DNA of 64,000 nucleotides from Stenopsyche tienmushanensis (lineage: Eukaryota > Arthropoda > Insecta > Trichoptera > Stenopsychidae): positions 1,364,001-1,428,000 of the forward strand of contig WACJ01000551.1 of assembly GCA_008973525.1 (NCBI GenBank), written 5' to 3'. A program made the position numbers and the translations under genes. The first letter of the stretch is position 1; each line of letters starts with the position of its first letter. The notes under the pieces were generated by a model. That model was not told the origin of the DNA. It saw nothing but the letters and a program-made list of their open reading frames with translations, and searched no databases. Below are positions 1 to 14,200 of this stretch, in pieces.

Positions 1-1365
1 CCATTTATAAATAGTCCATTCAATTGTCAATACGTATTTAATGTCTTATATGAGCTTATTATCAAAAATAGATACGCCTGAAGCCACTTTTAGAGCTGAT
101 AATTCTAATTGCATCCATTTGAATGACTGCAAATTTGACCAAAATCATTTTACAAAAACAATCCGTACAGTTCGGTCTTCCTTGAAATATCATATAAATT
201 TCGCGATCGTTCAATGGCTGACAATTTGATCGAGACTGCTAAATTTGTAAGTAGTCTTTGAAGTCTCTAATTATTTCTACCCAAAAATCACAAAATCGGA
301 TTTGAAGTTCAGAGTGAAATTCACTATTGAATAAACAAACAATTATCACTTGATATGTAATGTTTTATCGTGTTTATTATGCATTCAAAATTCTCCATTT
401 TTATTTTCATCCAAAACTGGACAGATGTCACAAAATCCGGTTAACAGCCGGTTTATGAACGCAATAAATATGCCAATAAACGGAGCGAAATTTATATAAA
501 ATGTAAAAGGAAACTTGCAACCTTTCTCCTTATTCGATACATTAAACGTGAAGCGTGTATCCTAATCACTATGCACGGCCCTAAAGGGCGATGTTCGAAT
601 TTATCCCAGATGGAGCTCTGTTGAATTGACCTTTCTGTTAATATCTGACATACATCCACAAAAAAAAATACGATAGATAATGAACGTATCTTCACTTTCT
701 GTCTACGAAGGAAATTCTTCTATATCATAACGAGAGACCAATATCAATTAATTAAGTCGTTTTGGCGCGTCGCTAATTATTAGTATGATAAAATTGATAA
801 TCAACTCTTTGAAATTTGACCCCTATTTAACAAAATGGATAATATTTAAAATCATTGAATATCTAAACGTTTTTGAATCTACTGTCATCAATTTTATAAA
901 TTGTATTGCTAAAATAATTCTGATAAATTTAATAGTATGATGCTAATAAGACTATACTGATATGGAGCTACCATATCTTGTATAGCTGACGATGAAGTAT
1001 GAGGGCGTCTAGCCAGATTGTATGCAATTTTTTAAAATGTGGTTGCTAACCACATCTTATGTAGATTTGGGGCCATCACAGACATACCTACATATACAGA
1101 GCCTATCAAAGAAAATGCGAAGCCCTTGTGCAACTAATAGTTTAGAGACTCTATATAATAATACTATCAGTTCTTCTTGGGAATTTGTATTAACCTCTTA
1201 AATATTTACGATAGAATCTTTCATCCAGTCTTATACTTTCAAATTCAAAATATCTTCAAATCGTTTTCCATATCCAATTAAAATTCATTAAGAAGGCTAC
1301 TGAATTTTTTAATGTCTTCTGAGATTATATCATATTTCATAGATGTAGCAATATGACAAACCCCC

Positions 1366-1520
1366 TACCGCCCATCATGAAAGCTTGAACACCCACTAGT
1401 GGGCGGTAGGGACCAGATCGAATACCACTGGTCTAACACAGGGGTCAGCAGAAGCGGCTCGGGAGCCGCATGCGGCTCTTTGAATAAACATTTGCGGCTC
1501 TTCGGATATAAACTCCAATT
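1366..1520. mobile_element. hAT-like terminal fragments
   Basis: Two adjacent signatures. An inverted repeat with arms CCCTACCGCCC / GGGCGGTAGGG spans about 1366-1420. From about 1438 a CAGGGGTCAGCA start leads into GCGGCTC-rich sequence with an internal GAGCCGCATGCGGCTC palindrome, as in known hAT element ends. No transposase and no matching opposite end or target duplication was found, so these are remnants. Confidence 0.45.
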
Positions 1521-4500
1521 TCAGTTTTGATTTTGGGCTTTGACATTTTATCCTCAACAAAAATATTTTTAAAAAAAATCCTTAAAAAAATACGTAGATG
1601 CTGTCTTCACCGTATCTGGACAGAAACGTGGTGAAGAGATTTATATGTAAGTAGTCAGGCTATAGGTCAATTAGTTAGTCAAATTATAAGATTATTATTT
1701 TTGTATTTTTCAGTGACCTAGGTCAGATCAACAAGTCCGAAATATTAGAAAAATCTAAATAATGATTATTAATAAAGCAATAACGAAAAATAAGTATAAA
1801 TTATGTGGCTCATTTTTAGCCATATTGACTGTTTCTATTCGAATTGGGGTCGTATTTGACCCACATTTTAAACAAAAAATATCGAAATTAAGCAAAAGCG
1901 TTCATTCTTCTAAATCTTCCATTGTTTCTTAATCTTCCATGATCCACTTGCTTCGTTTGCGTTTGTTCTTATAGCAGATACATATTACAAACAATTTCCG
2001 GCCCTGATTCAAACGGTGCGTGATTAAGATGCCTTAAGATGCGCATTAAGATCATGCTTACAAATAGAAAGAGGTGCATAACAGTATTGTATAATAATAA
2101 TGCATTATTAATTATGCCAAAAAAATAAGCACGAAAGGAATGACGCTCAATTCAATTGTTCGCAAGATCCAAATTGCGCTCATCTTTGAAAATATGTCAT
2201 ATCGGAGCGCTTATTTGACCGCTCTAAATAGCGCAATGATACAGGTATCGAGATGATGACATTAATGGCATCCGCGATTATTGTGCAACGTCCTTCACAA
2301 TGGATCTTCTGAAGACAATGTGAATTGAAGCAGTTTCTTTGGATCGAATGCAAATTCATTACGGCAATGCAAAATGATGCAACGAATACGCTTCAGACAA
2401 GATATTGCACTTGTGTTGTGGATTCGATCGTGGTTCAAGGTTTGCTGAACTCATGATTGCCGGTCTTCGATATTTGCATATGACGTAATGGTGATGGAAG
2501 TCAATCAACTCTGGCAAAATGGAAACGGATGTGACCTGGTGCTTTGGCGATTGATGTGCGCAAGTATTGAATAAAAATATACTTTCGGATGAATGATCTT
2601 CGACATATTTTATCGAGTCTTATAGGAACTTATACACCATCCTCCACACATTCTGATGTTAATCAAATAATTTATCTTATCCAATTGTTTTATACCGGCT
2701 ATCTTCTATTGACCTTCTATGTACATCGAGTATGCATCGCTGAGTCGATTACAGTAATCTGGTAATAGCCAAACAATTATAAATCCATATGCAGCGTTGC
2801 ATACATAAATAGTACCCACTTTCTTTGTCTGTGAATGAACTTATCGGATTAATCCAACAGATCGAAGTTTTTTATGCATCACAACTGCATATCATGTGCA
2901 CGTGAACAATTAATATGCATATTGCGTGTTGCACATCGATCTCGTTTAAGTCGATACGCATTTCAATCTAGCACCTATCTTATTAAAACTTCGATCAACA
3001 CCTGTTGTAATTCAATGCAAACATGCATCATACAATCGAAAAATTAGCATGGTGTCTTCTGATATTGTTTGGGCGATATCTAGGAAGTTTTGTCATCGGT
3101 GAAAGCAAAATCGAGCAACCATCACATCACATGGACACAGTAATAGCATTACCGTATAACATGTTGTTGTTTTAGTGGATCACAGAAGTGATGATTATGA
3201 AATAAGTATAGACCACTTTCCATGACATTTTGTCTCGCCATATTACCAATTTCTATTTTTTAAATCTTATCTTTGACGAAGAACCATCAAAGTACCACTG
3301 AACCGAAGAGGCCGCAATCCGAGTTGCAAAGGGCAACGCAATTGTTCATCGATTTCATTTTTATGCAATGCGAAATGTCCATGATATTATGAAATAGGAA
3401 ATGGAATTCTTTCATTGGATATATTTTCTAGAATTGCGACTATCTGAATAACTATAATGTATAGCTTGGAAGCAATCATGTATAACATCCGATAAGGATA
3501 AGGACGCGGTGAAAAAATTACATAATCTAAATGCATTTCTTTTTTTGGAAATGTTTGCAAAACTATAAAATCTTTTAAGGCTTCATTTACGCAACATCAC
3601 ACATCAGGGTCGTATGTATCAACTAAAGCACTTTTAGCTAATCCTACGATCTGTACCTTCGCGAACATTCACACATTTATGCAATTTTAAATTGAATGCT
3701 TCAAACATATTTGCAACCAACTGTGTGCATTGAGCTTAAAATATACCACTAATATAGTAGTTTTAAGACCATTTTTTTATCATCTATATCAGCTACAAGC
3801 CTCGGCATGCGCTTGGTATTGAAGGTAGTGTTGTGTGTGCGAAATGGCATCACCACGCGTATTCCTACGAACATATTGCATCTAGAATAACAAGATCTAT
3901 CTATCGATCTAAAAATGTTAAAAAATCGGCCACTTTTAGGCCCAATAAGGCAGAAACGTCCCTTAAAATATTTAAATAACATAACGTACTTTTGGAGATA
4001 TAAATTGTTTAATTTGCTTGAAAATTACATTTGGATAAAATTTTAAATAAAAACACAATCAGCTATGTAATAGTTTCTGGGCGAATTTATCAGAAGAGTG
4101 CCCTAGTTTATCAAAACAAGATTATGTTGTCTTATTTCCGTTCACTATTACATATTTTAGTAAAGCAGATTTTTTTATTAGGCTGCAATGAAGCCAAAGT
4201 CCAGGAACAGGCTCGATGCCACACCAGATATAAGAATTCAACTTTCTAATATTGTACCTGATATCAAAAAAAAAATTGCAATTCGAGAGCCTAACATCAT
4301 CAAAGTCATCAAGATTTTTTTCTATTTTTTGTGTTATTTTGTAAAATTTAAATAATTACAAAATAAATAATGAATGTCTCTTCTCATTTTTAATTGATTA
4401 TGTGGATATATTATAGTACTTACCCTACAAAATAAATAAGTTATTGAGGTCATTTCAAGATTTGCAAAGTATTCCGTTGCAATTTAACTAAATTTAGCCC

Positions 4501-7311
4501 CATTTTATTTAAGGTTCAATATTTTTTCCCTTCTATTCTTTGATCAAATCTTCATAATCAATTTTATACAACATATCTATTTTTCCACATAATAGAGATA
4601 AGTTCTGTCTTGTTGCATGGAGATTCTAAGGTAACTTTTAATATAATTCAACCGAGAACATTATTATTCAGCTGAGCATTTTGTGACTATTCATACTAAA
4701 AATAAACGAAAGGCAATAGCTGAATTTAGAAATGCACTCTCAATATTGTTTTCTAAAATCATTTTATGAAGTTCAGCATGACTGAATCTTGTTTTTACAT
4801 TTTATGTTGCACTGACCTTATGGCGCTTATATTATACTTATATAATTGAAACTCCTGAAGTTCAGCGGATAAATTATTGCTGGAATCCTCAGGGTAAGCA
4901 TCAGTCAGCTTTTGAAACCATCAAGACTTATCTTTTAATGTTAGTAGATGGTGAGGTGACATTATATGGTACATAACTTGGAAAAGAAAATCTCTGTTGT
5001 TTATTTTTACATCTCTCTTCTCAGCTGCAAGTTTGTCAAGAATTGTGTAAAATATGCTGAAACAAAATTTGTGAAAAATGCTGAAACATATTTTTAAATT
5101 CGCATTTCATTCTATGGAACGTTGCTTACTTTATGATAATTCTGCAAAACCTCAAAAATTCAACATAAAAATGAATTCTATCCTTTGCACCTTATTTACA
5201 ATATTATTTGTTTTACTTCTAGCGTCTCCTTTTATAATTGAACTTCGAATATATTATATATTCTAATACTAATACTATTATTAAAATAGCTCGTGTCAGA
5301 AAAGGATTTTAAGACATTTTCATTTTTAATACCATCATTAAGATTTTCCACCGGCTATAAAGGTATAAATTAATTGTACTGTAGAAAAAAAGTTAACAGC
5401 CTCATGGACGCAAATCCAACCCCATAAGATTAATCCAGCACTGATATAATATCTTCTTCAACATCAAATTTTCATCTGAATGTATCAGCATTACTCATCA
5501 ATTGTTGTGCGTTTTCTTACTAACATGTGGCATACTGTTCAATGCTAATGGTGATTTATCTCGATATTTTGATGGTCAAGCTCAATCTGAAAATTTAATT
5601 TATGCTTATTGTAATATATTAATGATTGTTATGAAGTCAAACATACGAAGCTTTCACTTTAAATCGACAAAAAACGATGTGTAAACATAACGCGTTCATA
5701 ATTTTAAGTAATGCAAACTCGTCTTGCATAACGTCTCTTAAAAGATACGGTCCAAAATATTTTTTTGAATTGAATTAGAAATATGCCATAAATCTTCCAT
5801 TTTTAGTGAGCTTTTTGTCTCAAAAATGTGCAATTCTCGTCAAGCCCAATTGTCTAAAAACAAAGATCACGCTTTACAGAGCGAAGACACGTTCCCCCGT
5901 TTATCTTCAAAACTGGGTGACCGAATCACCTGAATCAGTCCATGAAACTACTGCGTTTCGTCTTTCGTTTATTTACCTTTTTTAAAAGAAGTATATTAAA
6001 TAACTGCGGCAATAAGCTGGATGCAATCCAATAGTGAACGTCGATTACTTGTATTGATACTTTCTTCGGCGAGGGTCAGCTCGAGACTTAACCAACACCT
6101 TTCTCTGCTGTCAGCTGACCTTCACCGTCTTGTCTGCAATCTGCTCGCCAAACAAATGGAACACTAAAAATATCGGATGGAGAATTGCGGAAGTGCTGTG
6201 GATCTCTTTTATTTGCTTTTTGCATGATGTAATATAATCATTTTGCTGGACCTGCAGTGAAGGAAAGAGCATAATTTGTTGCAGTGAAAGGTCGTTATCT
6301 TCGGCATACTGGTTGAGATGGTAGGTCCAATCAAAAAAGCAATGGTTTAAAAAGGCATCCGCTCTCTGCAGATTTTTTTTGTACAATTAACGCCGTTTTG
6401 ATTAGAATTATAGCCCGATTTTTTATTAGGTGAAATGCTGGCAAATTCAAATTAATTGATTTGACGTTGAAGATTGCCCAACACAATTCCATTTTTAAAT
6501 AAATTACCCGCCACACGAATTATAATGCACAATGACGATCGTTTGCGCTCAATCATATTTGAAATATTGATCGATAAGTGTATCAATAAAATTAAATAAC
6601 ATTCGACAGCATTCCAATCAATCGAACTTATTACATATCTGTAGCAAATGGAGCAACATATTAAATACTATACACTATTGAAATACATTACAGTAAAATT
6701 TGGTTTTATGCCAAATTATGATAAAATAATTGATATTTAAACATATCTCCTGTTCTGTTGTTAAATACATTGATGCTTTTGCTACGTTTCAAACATAGAT
6801 CCTATGTCCTAAATATCAGGGTTGTTGAAATTCAGCATTTTAAAAAAATATCCAAAATTTCACCTATAAATCGACGTAACTATTTAGTCTGTCTGAAATA
6901 ACTGTTTTTTTGTATTTTGCAATGTATTTGTGATCTAATTAAATCATTATTTTATGCAATTGGTTTAAAGAACATTTCTTCTATGGTTCCAAAGTCACAT
7001 TAAATGCGCAAACGAATGAGAAATGTCTAATGCTAAAGTCTTTAAACAAAAAACTAACTACTATTTTGAACTTAGTTTAGTTTTAAAGAGTTCTCAAGAA
7101 TACCCTTTCCCTTTCCAACGATATACTACATGTCATACAAATCATTCAATAAGTTGTTAAACTTGAAGAAGTACCAGTTTGCCAGGGTTAGGGATAAGAA
7201 AATAATTTTTATGCTTGAGATTTTTTTATTCAATTTATTTTTGAAATTTGTTCAAATTGACCACCTCTGCTGTGTATGCACGCAAGACACCTTTTTCTTA
7301 TTTCAATTATA

Positions 7312-7945
7312 GTTGTCTGAAGTAGCATTTCCTCTCTCGTTTCGCACTTATCCTCAAAATTGCTCTCTTCTTCGGAAGAAATGGTATATCCAGTGTCAAT
7401 GTCATCATTGTTCCTATGTAGATTTTCTCTTTCCAACAATATAATTCATAATTAGTAAAGATGGCATTATTATCCCTAACTCAAAAAAATAAATCACAAA
7501 ATGGCGACTGTTTAAAAAAAATTCAGTCAAGTCATTCTTTAGCCTTATTTTATCAGTTTTAATTTATTAAAAACTTGATATATAATGTCAACCGTGTTGA
7601 AAAAAATAGTTTTGAGAAAAACGTGTTAAAAGATTTCATTATGGTAGGACCGGCCAAGTTGCCGCGTCACTAAAATAGCTATAACTCCGTAAATAGTTGG
7701 AATTTTAGAAATTCCTTTAGATAATGTTGTTTTGAAAATCGAAACATTGGAAAAATGCAAAAAAAAACTAAATATTTTTTTCCAAAATTTCTTCTTTTTT
7801 TATAATTTCGATTAGTTTTGATGATTTATTTCCCACTTTATCCAAAATATCTCGATTCGTACTCTTTATGAAATTCAAAAAAGAAACAATTGCTTTAAAA
7901 AAAACCGCATATCTTCGAAATCGCACAAAAAGAGGTTTGAGTGTA
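7312..7945 (-). mobile_element. TIR repeat family, copy 1
   Basis: The right end at 7880-7945 carries the family's terminal repeat (ACCGCAT.., TCGCACAAAAAGAGGTTTGA, GTGTA). The interior matches copies at 10.13-10.93 and 13.83-14.45 kb. On the - strand an acidic reading frame (DDIDTGYTISSEEES, in 7230-7439) survives. The left end is not defined. The apparent TA at the tip fits Tc1/mariner/pogo-type insertion, but the transposase type is unknown. Confidence 0.55.
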
Positions 7946-8285
7946 ATCGAATATGATTATAACGAGCATCGATATACTGATATAAAATGCTTGTAATAAG
8001 TGATATTAATATTTTATTTATTCATCATAATGTGACAACGTGCAGTCCATTATAGAATCGGACCCTCTTCATTATTTATTCGCGGAAAATGTTCAAAAGA
8101 TTTTAATAATTCACAAATTTGAATTAAATTTAAATATAAAATTTCCAATCATTTTTTGTATGTTTGCTCGCTATAACCGTACTCCCAAGCCCGCCACTGA
8201 ATAGTACACCTACCTTTCCCTCCAAATATTTTCTTTATATATATTTATCAATGATTGATCGACAAATTAATTTATGTTATTACAG

Positions 8286-11200
8286 GTAACAGACGGCGAA
8301 GCCGACGGTGAGAGCCATCGCTCAATCAGCACGCGCAACATCGAAAAGACATGGTACGTAATCATTGTTTTTCTCTGCATTTATCCGATTGAATGAATTC
8401 GCAAAAATAGCCAGAGACTCGCAGTATCAATGTCAAATTGGATTTTGATGCTTCCCAAATCGTAGACAAATCGAAATTCAACACTTGCTATTGTCAATTT
8501 TTCTCCAAGTGCGAAGCACAATTTTTCGGATTGCTTCGACGGTTGCGAATCGACATTGATTTGCATAAACGGTTTATTTGAAAATGCAGCGAAATTTGCA
8601 TCTGAATAATTGTTAGCTCTTGAACTAAATGCGACAGTAGATCTCTGTTACAATATAAGAGACAATGAAAGTCTATATCGGCTCTGGAAACAGTAACGAT
8701 ACAATCAAATAACAATTACTTTTACGCGGTATTTTACGCTATTTATACGGACCGTCATTACTGTCGGAATTATTTTAATGATCAGGTTCAACACAGATTC
8801 TAATTTAAGAACTGATGGTCATAAAAATTGGAAGTCTGGTTCTTCAGATGGCAGTGCTTAGATCATTTGACTCTTTCAGATTGTATGATGTATTGTTCGT
8901 TTCAAATTTCATGATCGATGAATTTAATACTTGTAAATATAAAAATAGATTCATAAAATTGTTCCTCTGCAAGAAAGAATTTCCAAATATTATAATTTTC
9001 CCATCTTCCACATATTGTTTGACCAGAATAAGGATATTCCAATATGAGCTTTGAGACAATTCATTCTGAAAAAAGATTGAATTTATCTAAAAGAATATAT
9101 TAGAATTAGAATATATTATATAATATATCTAAAGGAACGAATTAAAATTGAGATCAATCTATAATTTTTTCGTAGGTAAACATAAAGAATTAAGTCAAGG
9201 GAGAGTTCATCGCTCGTATTGAATGCACTTGACCGCGATTTGCTTCGCGTGATATTCATAAAAATATAAATTTATCAATCGAAAAAAATGATCACGTTCG
9301 ATCATAGAAAAACCATGGAAATGCTATACAACGTAAAATCTAAATGCAAACACTCACGAATTCAAATTAATTCTGATGATTAGCCGTGAGATTGAGAGCT
9401 ACTGATCCAGTAACCGATTATGTGGTCATGGCGAAAGAAAGCGTTGTGTAATTTTGTTTGTTTTTCGTAAAGTATAGCAACCGTGAACTTCTTCGAATCG
9501 TCCGAACCAAGGACAATAATATTGCACAGAATCGCATTACGAAATATTCGCATATAATTATAGTTATTTTTGAAAGATGATAATGCTTTGATGGCAGTCC
9601 CTAAGTCTTATTTTGATCGCCCAAGATAGACGTCGTTCGAGACTCGCTTTCTTCAATTTTCGATTGTCGCAACAAATTTCGCCAGATTGGATCTCATACG
9701 ACATAAAAGGCGCACTTAAAAAGACATTAGTCACAAATAAGATGAAAGAGAGTGTTAAAAGTCATTTAGTCGCATATACGATCAATCTTACACAAATCAG
9801 AGATTCGAAACTTTTCGAAGCGCTATAAAAAGTGTTAAAGCAGAGCGTGATCGGAAGTAAAAGCTATTTTATTTTTTGTGGATTTGAAGCATCTTCAGGT
9901 ATTTTCTCACGTCATCTCATCTAAAATCCAAACAACAGACGTCATCGAAGATCTAAATCTTGTTTATATTGACTGGAATTACATAGGAGCAGAACAGTTC
10001 TAAATCGATAAAACATTTCATTTCTTTCATCAACTCTACACCAAATAATGCATCCAAAGGGTTATATTAATCCTTTCAATGCTGGAAGCACATGCACTAT
10101 ATCCAAACACATCAATATATTTTTTAAAAAAATGTGCAGTAGATGCGTTTCACGGAAAATCGCACAAAAAAGCCATGACATACATAGAAAAAGTAAAGAT
10201 TATGTGAAAAAGTTAATCAAAAATCGAGAAAACAATAAGGCAATTAAAAAATAACATTTTGAGGATATTTTATTGCATTATTGATAAAATCTTAAGAATA
10301 TCTGACATCTGGAATCTCTAATGCCAGACACTTTCGTTGCGATTTTCGAAATGACTCAAAATTGCTCTCTTCTTCAGAAAAAATAGTATGCACAGTGTCA
10401 ATGTCATCACTGTACTATGTAGATTTTCTCTTTCTAACAATATAATTCTTAATTAGTAAAAATGTCGTTATAATCCCTACCTTAAAAAAAAATCACAAAA
10501 TGGCAACTGTTTAAAAATAAAGACATTTTTTGGCCATATTTTTTCATGGTTTTATTTTTTTTTAATAGTTAAAAATTAAATTTTGATATAAATCTGGTAG
10601 GAACAATAAAGGATTATATATAAAAGGTTTGTATCCAATTTGAAGTAAATCAGTTAATTAAAAACTTGAGATATCATGTCAACCGTGTTGAAAAAAAGTT
10701 TAAAAGCTAGAATACCCAGCAGATGAGATAAGCAGTTCAAAATTGTAATTTTTTTCCAAATTTCGGTTAGTATTGATGATTTATTTTCTATTTTATCCGA
10801 AATATTTTGAAAAGTGCTCTTTATGAAATCAAAAAAAATGCTTTAAAAAAACCGCATAACTTAACCGAAATCGCACAAAAAAGTCGTACAAAAAGAGATA
10901 CAAAAAGTACTCAACTAAAGATGCAATAATTCAGGCGATCAACTTTTTGATTAGATTTAGATTTGGAATTAAGTGAAGATGAGTTTGAGATAAAGATGCA
11001 ACCGAATATTGTGATTACGAAACACAGCCCCTTCAAACGACATGCTAATTGACTACATGCCTTTTTGGCCATTTTATTCCATTCATACAAGACTTTGACG
11101 GCTCATCATCATCTAATTTAATATCAAAATTTAACATAAATTCTACATAACATGACAATTTAATGACTCCAACATCTTTTAAACAAGGACTAGTTGCTCA

Positions 11201-14200
11201 AAATTATGAACAAGTGCAACCAATGACATAAATTGCTTAAAAATCTATAGCTTATTTTCAAATTCTGAATTCATAGACGCAATGCGAATCAAAATGAAAT
11301 TATTTTTTTTATCATATCGATATTGATAAATATGAAGTGTCATTTAAAAAATATGTCAGTCCTGTCTTTGAGTATTTAAAACCCCGCTTTCCCACAGCTA
11401 TTCATTGCTCCAATTGTGTACATATTGTAGGGACGCATGTATGTTAGATGATGTTGTGGAATTCATTGATATGTTTCAAGTTAATATAGTTAAGCTCACT
11501 AACTATAACCAATTAAAAAATTGCCAAGCAAAAAATTGAGTGAAGATCTTGTCATCTAAAATTTTCAAGAAATGTATATGACAGTCCTTACAGTATAAAT
11601 AATGACTTGAGCGGGTCATTATATTGTCATGACAGTTCGCCGCTTCAAATTAATAAAGGATTTCTCTTCAATTAATTTATCAAACGTTCAATTAGGATTT
11701 AGTAGTCGAATATAATCACACTAATACAAGAATGTCTACTTTGTTTCGATATTAAAACTGGTATTATCGCAGCTAGGAGCCAATTTAACAAATTAGTAAC
11801 ACTTGATCTGGTGGTTGATAATAAACACAATCTTAAAAAAGCATGATCTTTTCAACGCAGCTTACTTTCACAATCGTCTAGCATTGATTAAACGCTTGGA
11901 ATACTTGGTTTAAATCATTTTATAATTGATAAGGAAACAGATTGCATAAGAAGATACATAAGATTGAAATCTATATAGTAAATCCTAATTTATTCAATCA
12001 TTATAAAAAAAAAGTAATATTCTGTTTATTATAAGATGAAAATGTCGATGCTGGTGCATGGAAATCTTTCTAACACTCCTATCCTTATGGTCGTATACGG
12101 AAAACCACGATTTTGAAAACTGTTAATATCCAGAAAAAATATTAAATCACTAGATATGGCAAAATAAAAATAATTTATGCTTCCTGAAATGACAATATTG
12201 ATAGAAATTCTAAGGATATTGCCAATGCGATGCATCATCTAAAGTTGTGTAATTTCCTCCGTCAATCAATAGCATTTATGGTCGATCGTTTCCTTTGCGT
12301 TTTTGGCTTGTTGACATGAATTTCTAAGAATTGCATCCAAACATCATCATCATTTTATCTCCATAGATCACGATTTTATTTAGGGCAGTGGTGCATACAT
12401 CACGGTCCATCACGTTGATCGTGCGGGCTGCGGACATTAAATAAAAATCATGAAATGAAGGGTAATTTTCAATGCCTCACGCCATGCAATATCGAGCCTT
12501 CACAGCGATCTAATGACACGAGACTTTTTCATTCTTCATATGAAATTCTTACTTTTATCCATTCACCATGTTACCACTTTCTAAAAACTTTTTATCCTAG
12601 GAAAGAGTAAGAAATCGTGAATCTCGATCATGCAAAACGATAGTCTACAACCTCTATTTTTATTTATTTCTTTAGAGGTTATCTCAGGTACGCGTTCTAT
12701 GGACTCAGAGGTCGTACATGGTGTTATAAAATACATAATGAGCGCATACGTGTGTCTGCTTTATTTATCCTTTTTATCTTTTTGAGTGTGGTAATTAATG
12801 GTTTTTATCCTCTACAAAACCGCCATTAGCACAATGCAAAACCTTTGGATGAAAAAAATAAATTAATAGGGCCATTCAAAGCGTGTTACAATTAAATCCT
12901 ATACATGTTTTCATATACCAATTGATACTACAGCTTGTCAATCCTGCTAGCGTTTTATCGTCTCGTACAATACGACATAAGAACAAATATTTGATCATGT
13001 TAAAAGAATGCCATGGAATAATAGCAATATAAATAAATTAGCACGAATGCGCACAATAATACTGGCTAGAACTAAATATGACACGTGTAATTGTACGTAG
13101 TACAAAGTGGGATTAATACAGTACAATTAAAAAATAATTCATTCCATTATATATGACGATATTTATCATTAAAATGTTGGTATAGTGCGTTAATTCCTAT
13201 ACTTGTATTATAGAGACTCTGATCCAAATCCAGAGTGTGATGAGCATTTTCAGTATGGCTTCGAATAGGAATTGAACCAAAAACCGATATGAAAAACCAA
13301 CCAAAATGAAAAACATAACGGTTCGATGCCCTGATTTTCAGCAATTTCAAGAAATGTGGAAGATCAAAGGTATTATATTCCCGATTGATCGCCTCAATCC
13401 TTATTTATCCTGTTTCGAGGATCTTAAAAATAAATACTGAAAATATAGGACCACCTGTGAGTAGCTAGACTGGTTATAGTCATTAAAATATATTTTTTAA
13501 ATCTATCAGGCCAGTCCAAAAGTTCATGCGCATGCGAGATTTTTTTTTTAAATAATTTAGATAATCTAATTAAATGTAAAAGCTTATAGCTAGCTAGAAA
13601 GATCTTCCACGTCTGATAACTAGTATGACACTTTGAAAATAAAAAATCCTCAAATCTGTGTACCCTAGGAACGTTTTCATTTTGCTTAAATCACTAAAGT
13701 GGTTTTTGACATTGTCAAATTCATTCAGTTTCAATTATAAACGGAATCGTATGAATAATATTTGTTGGAATACAGACTACTATACCTTATTGTATGATAC
13801 GATCATTTGACGTTCATACAATATGTATATACACTCAAAACTCTTTTTGTGCGATTTCGAAGTTATGCGATTTTTTTAAAGCAATTTTTTATTTATTTCA
13901 TAAAGAGTTCGTATCGAGATATTTTGGATAAAATAGCAGATATTAGGTATTCCTACCAGAATTAGGTCAAAATTTATTTTTTTAAATAGTCTCCATTTTG
14001 TGATTATTTTTTTTAGTTAGAGACTATAGTGACATCTTTGCTAATAATGAATTACATTGTTGGAAAGAGAAAATCTACATAGAACAATGATGACATTGAC
14101 ACTGGATATACTATTTCTTCCGAAGAAGAGAGCGATTTTGAGTCATATCGAAAATCGCAACGAAAATTATCATACTGCGATGACAGTTTGTAGTTAAAAT

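Larger units (their letters stand above)
1..8285. other. AT-rich noncoding, probably upstream part of the peptidase locus
   Basis: No exon can be supported here, although the exon at 8286 requires at least one upstream coding exon with phase 0 either here or beyond the window. The stretch holds small hairpins near 958-976 and 1038-1054, a hAT-like fragment at 1366-1520 and the 7.3-7.95 kb copy of the TIR repeat family. Short open frames in it resemble no protein I know. Confidence 0.5.

Noticed and set aside
8815..9059. Open frames on both strands, 71 and 79 codons
   Set aside because: Mutually antisense, in an intron, without domain or splice support.
13320..13335. GGTTCGAT-like T-loop fragments here and near 24090, 48706 and 56116 as possible tRNA genes
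   Set aside because: No acceptor stem, anticodon arm or D-loop consensus at the right spacing at any of them.
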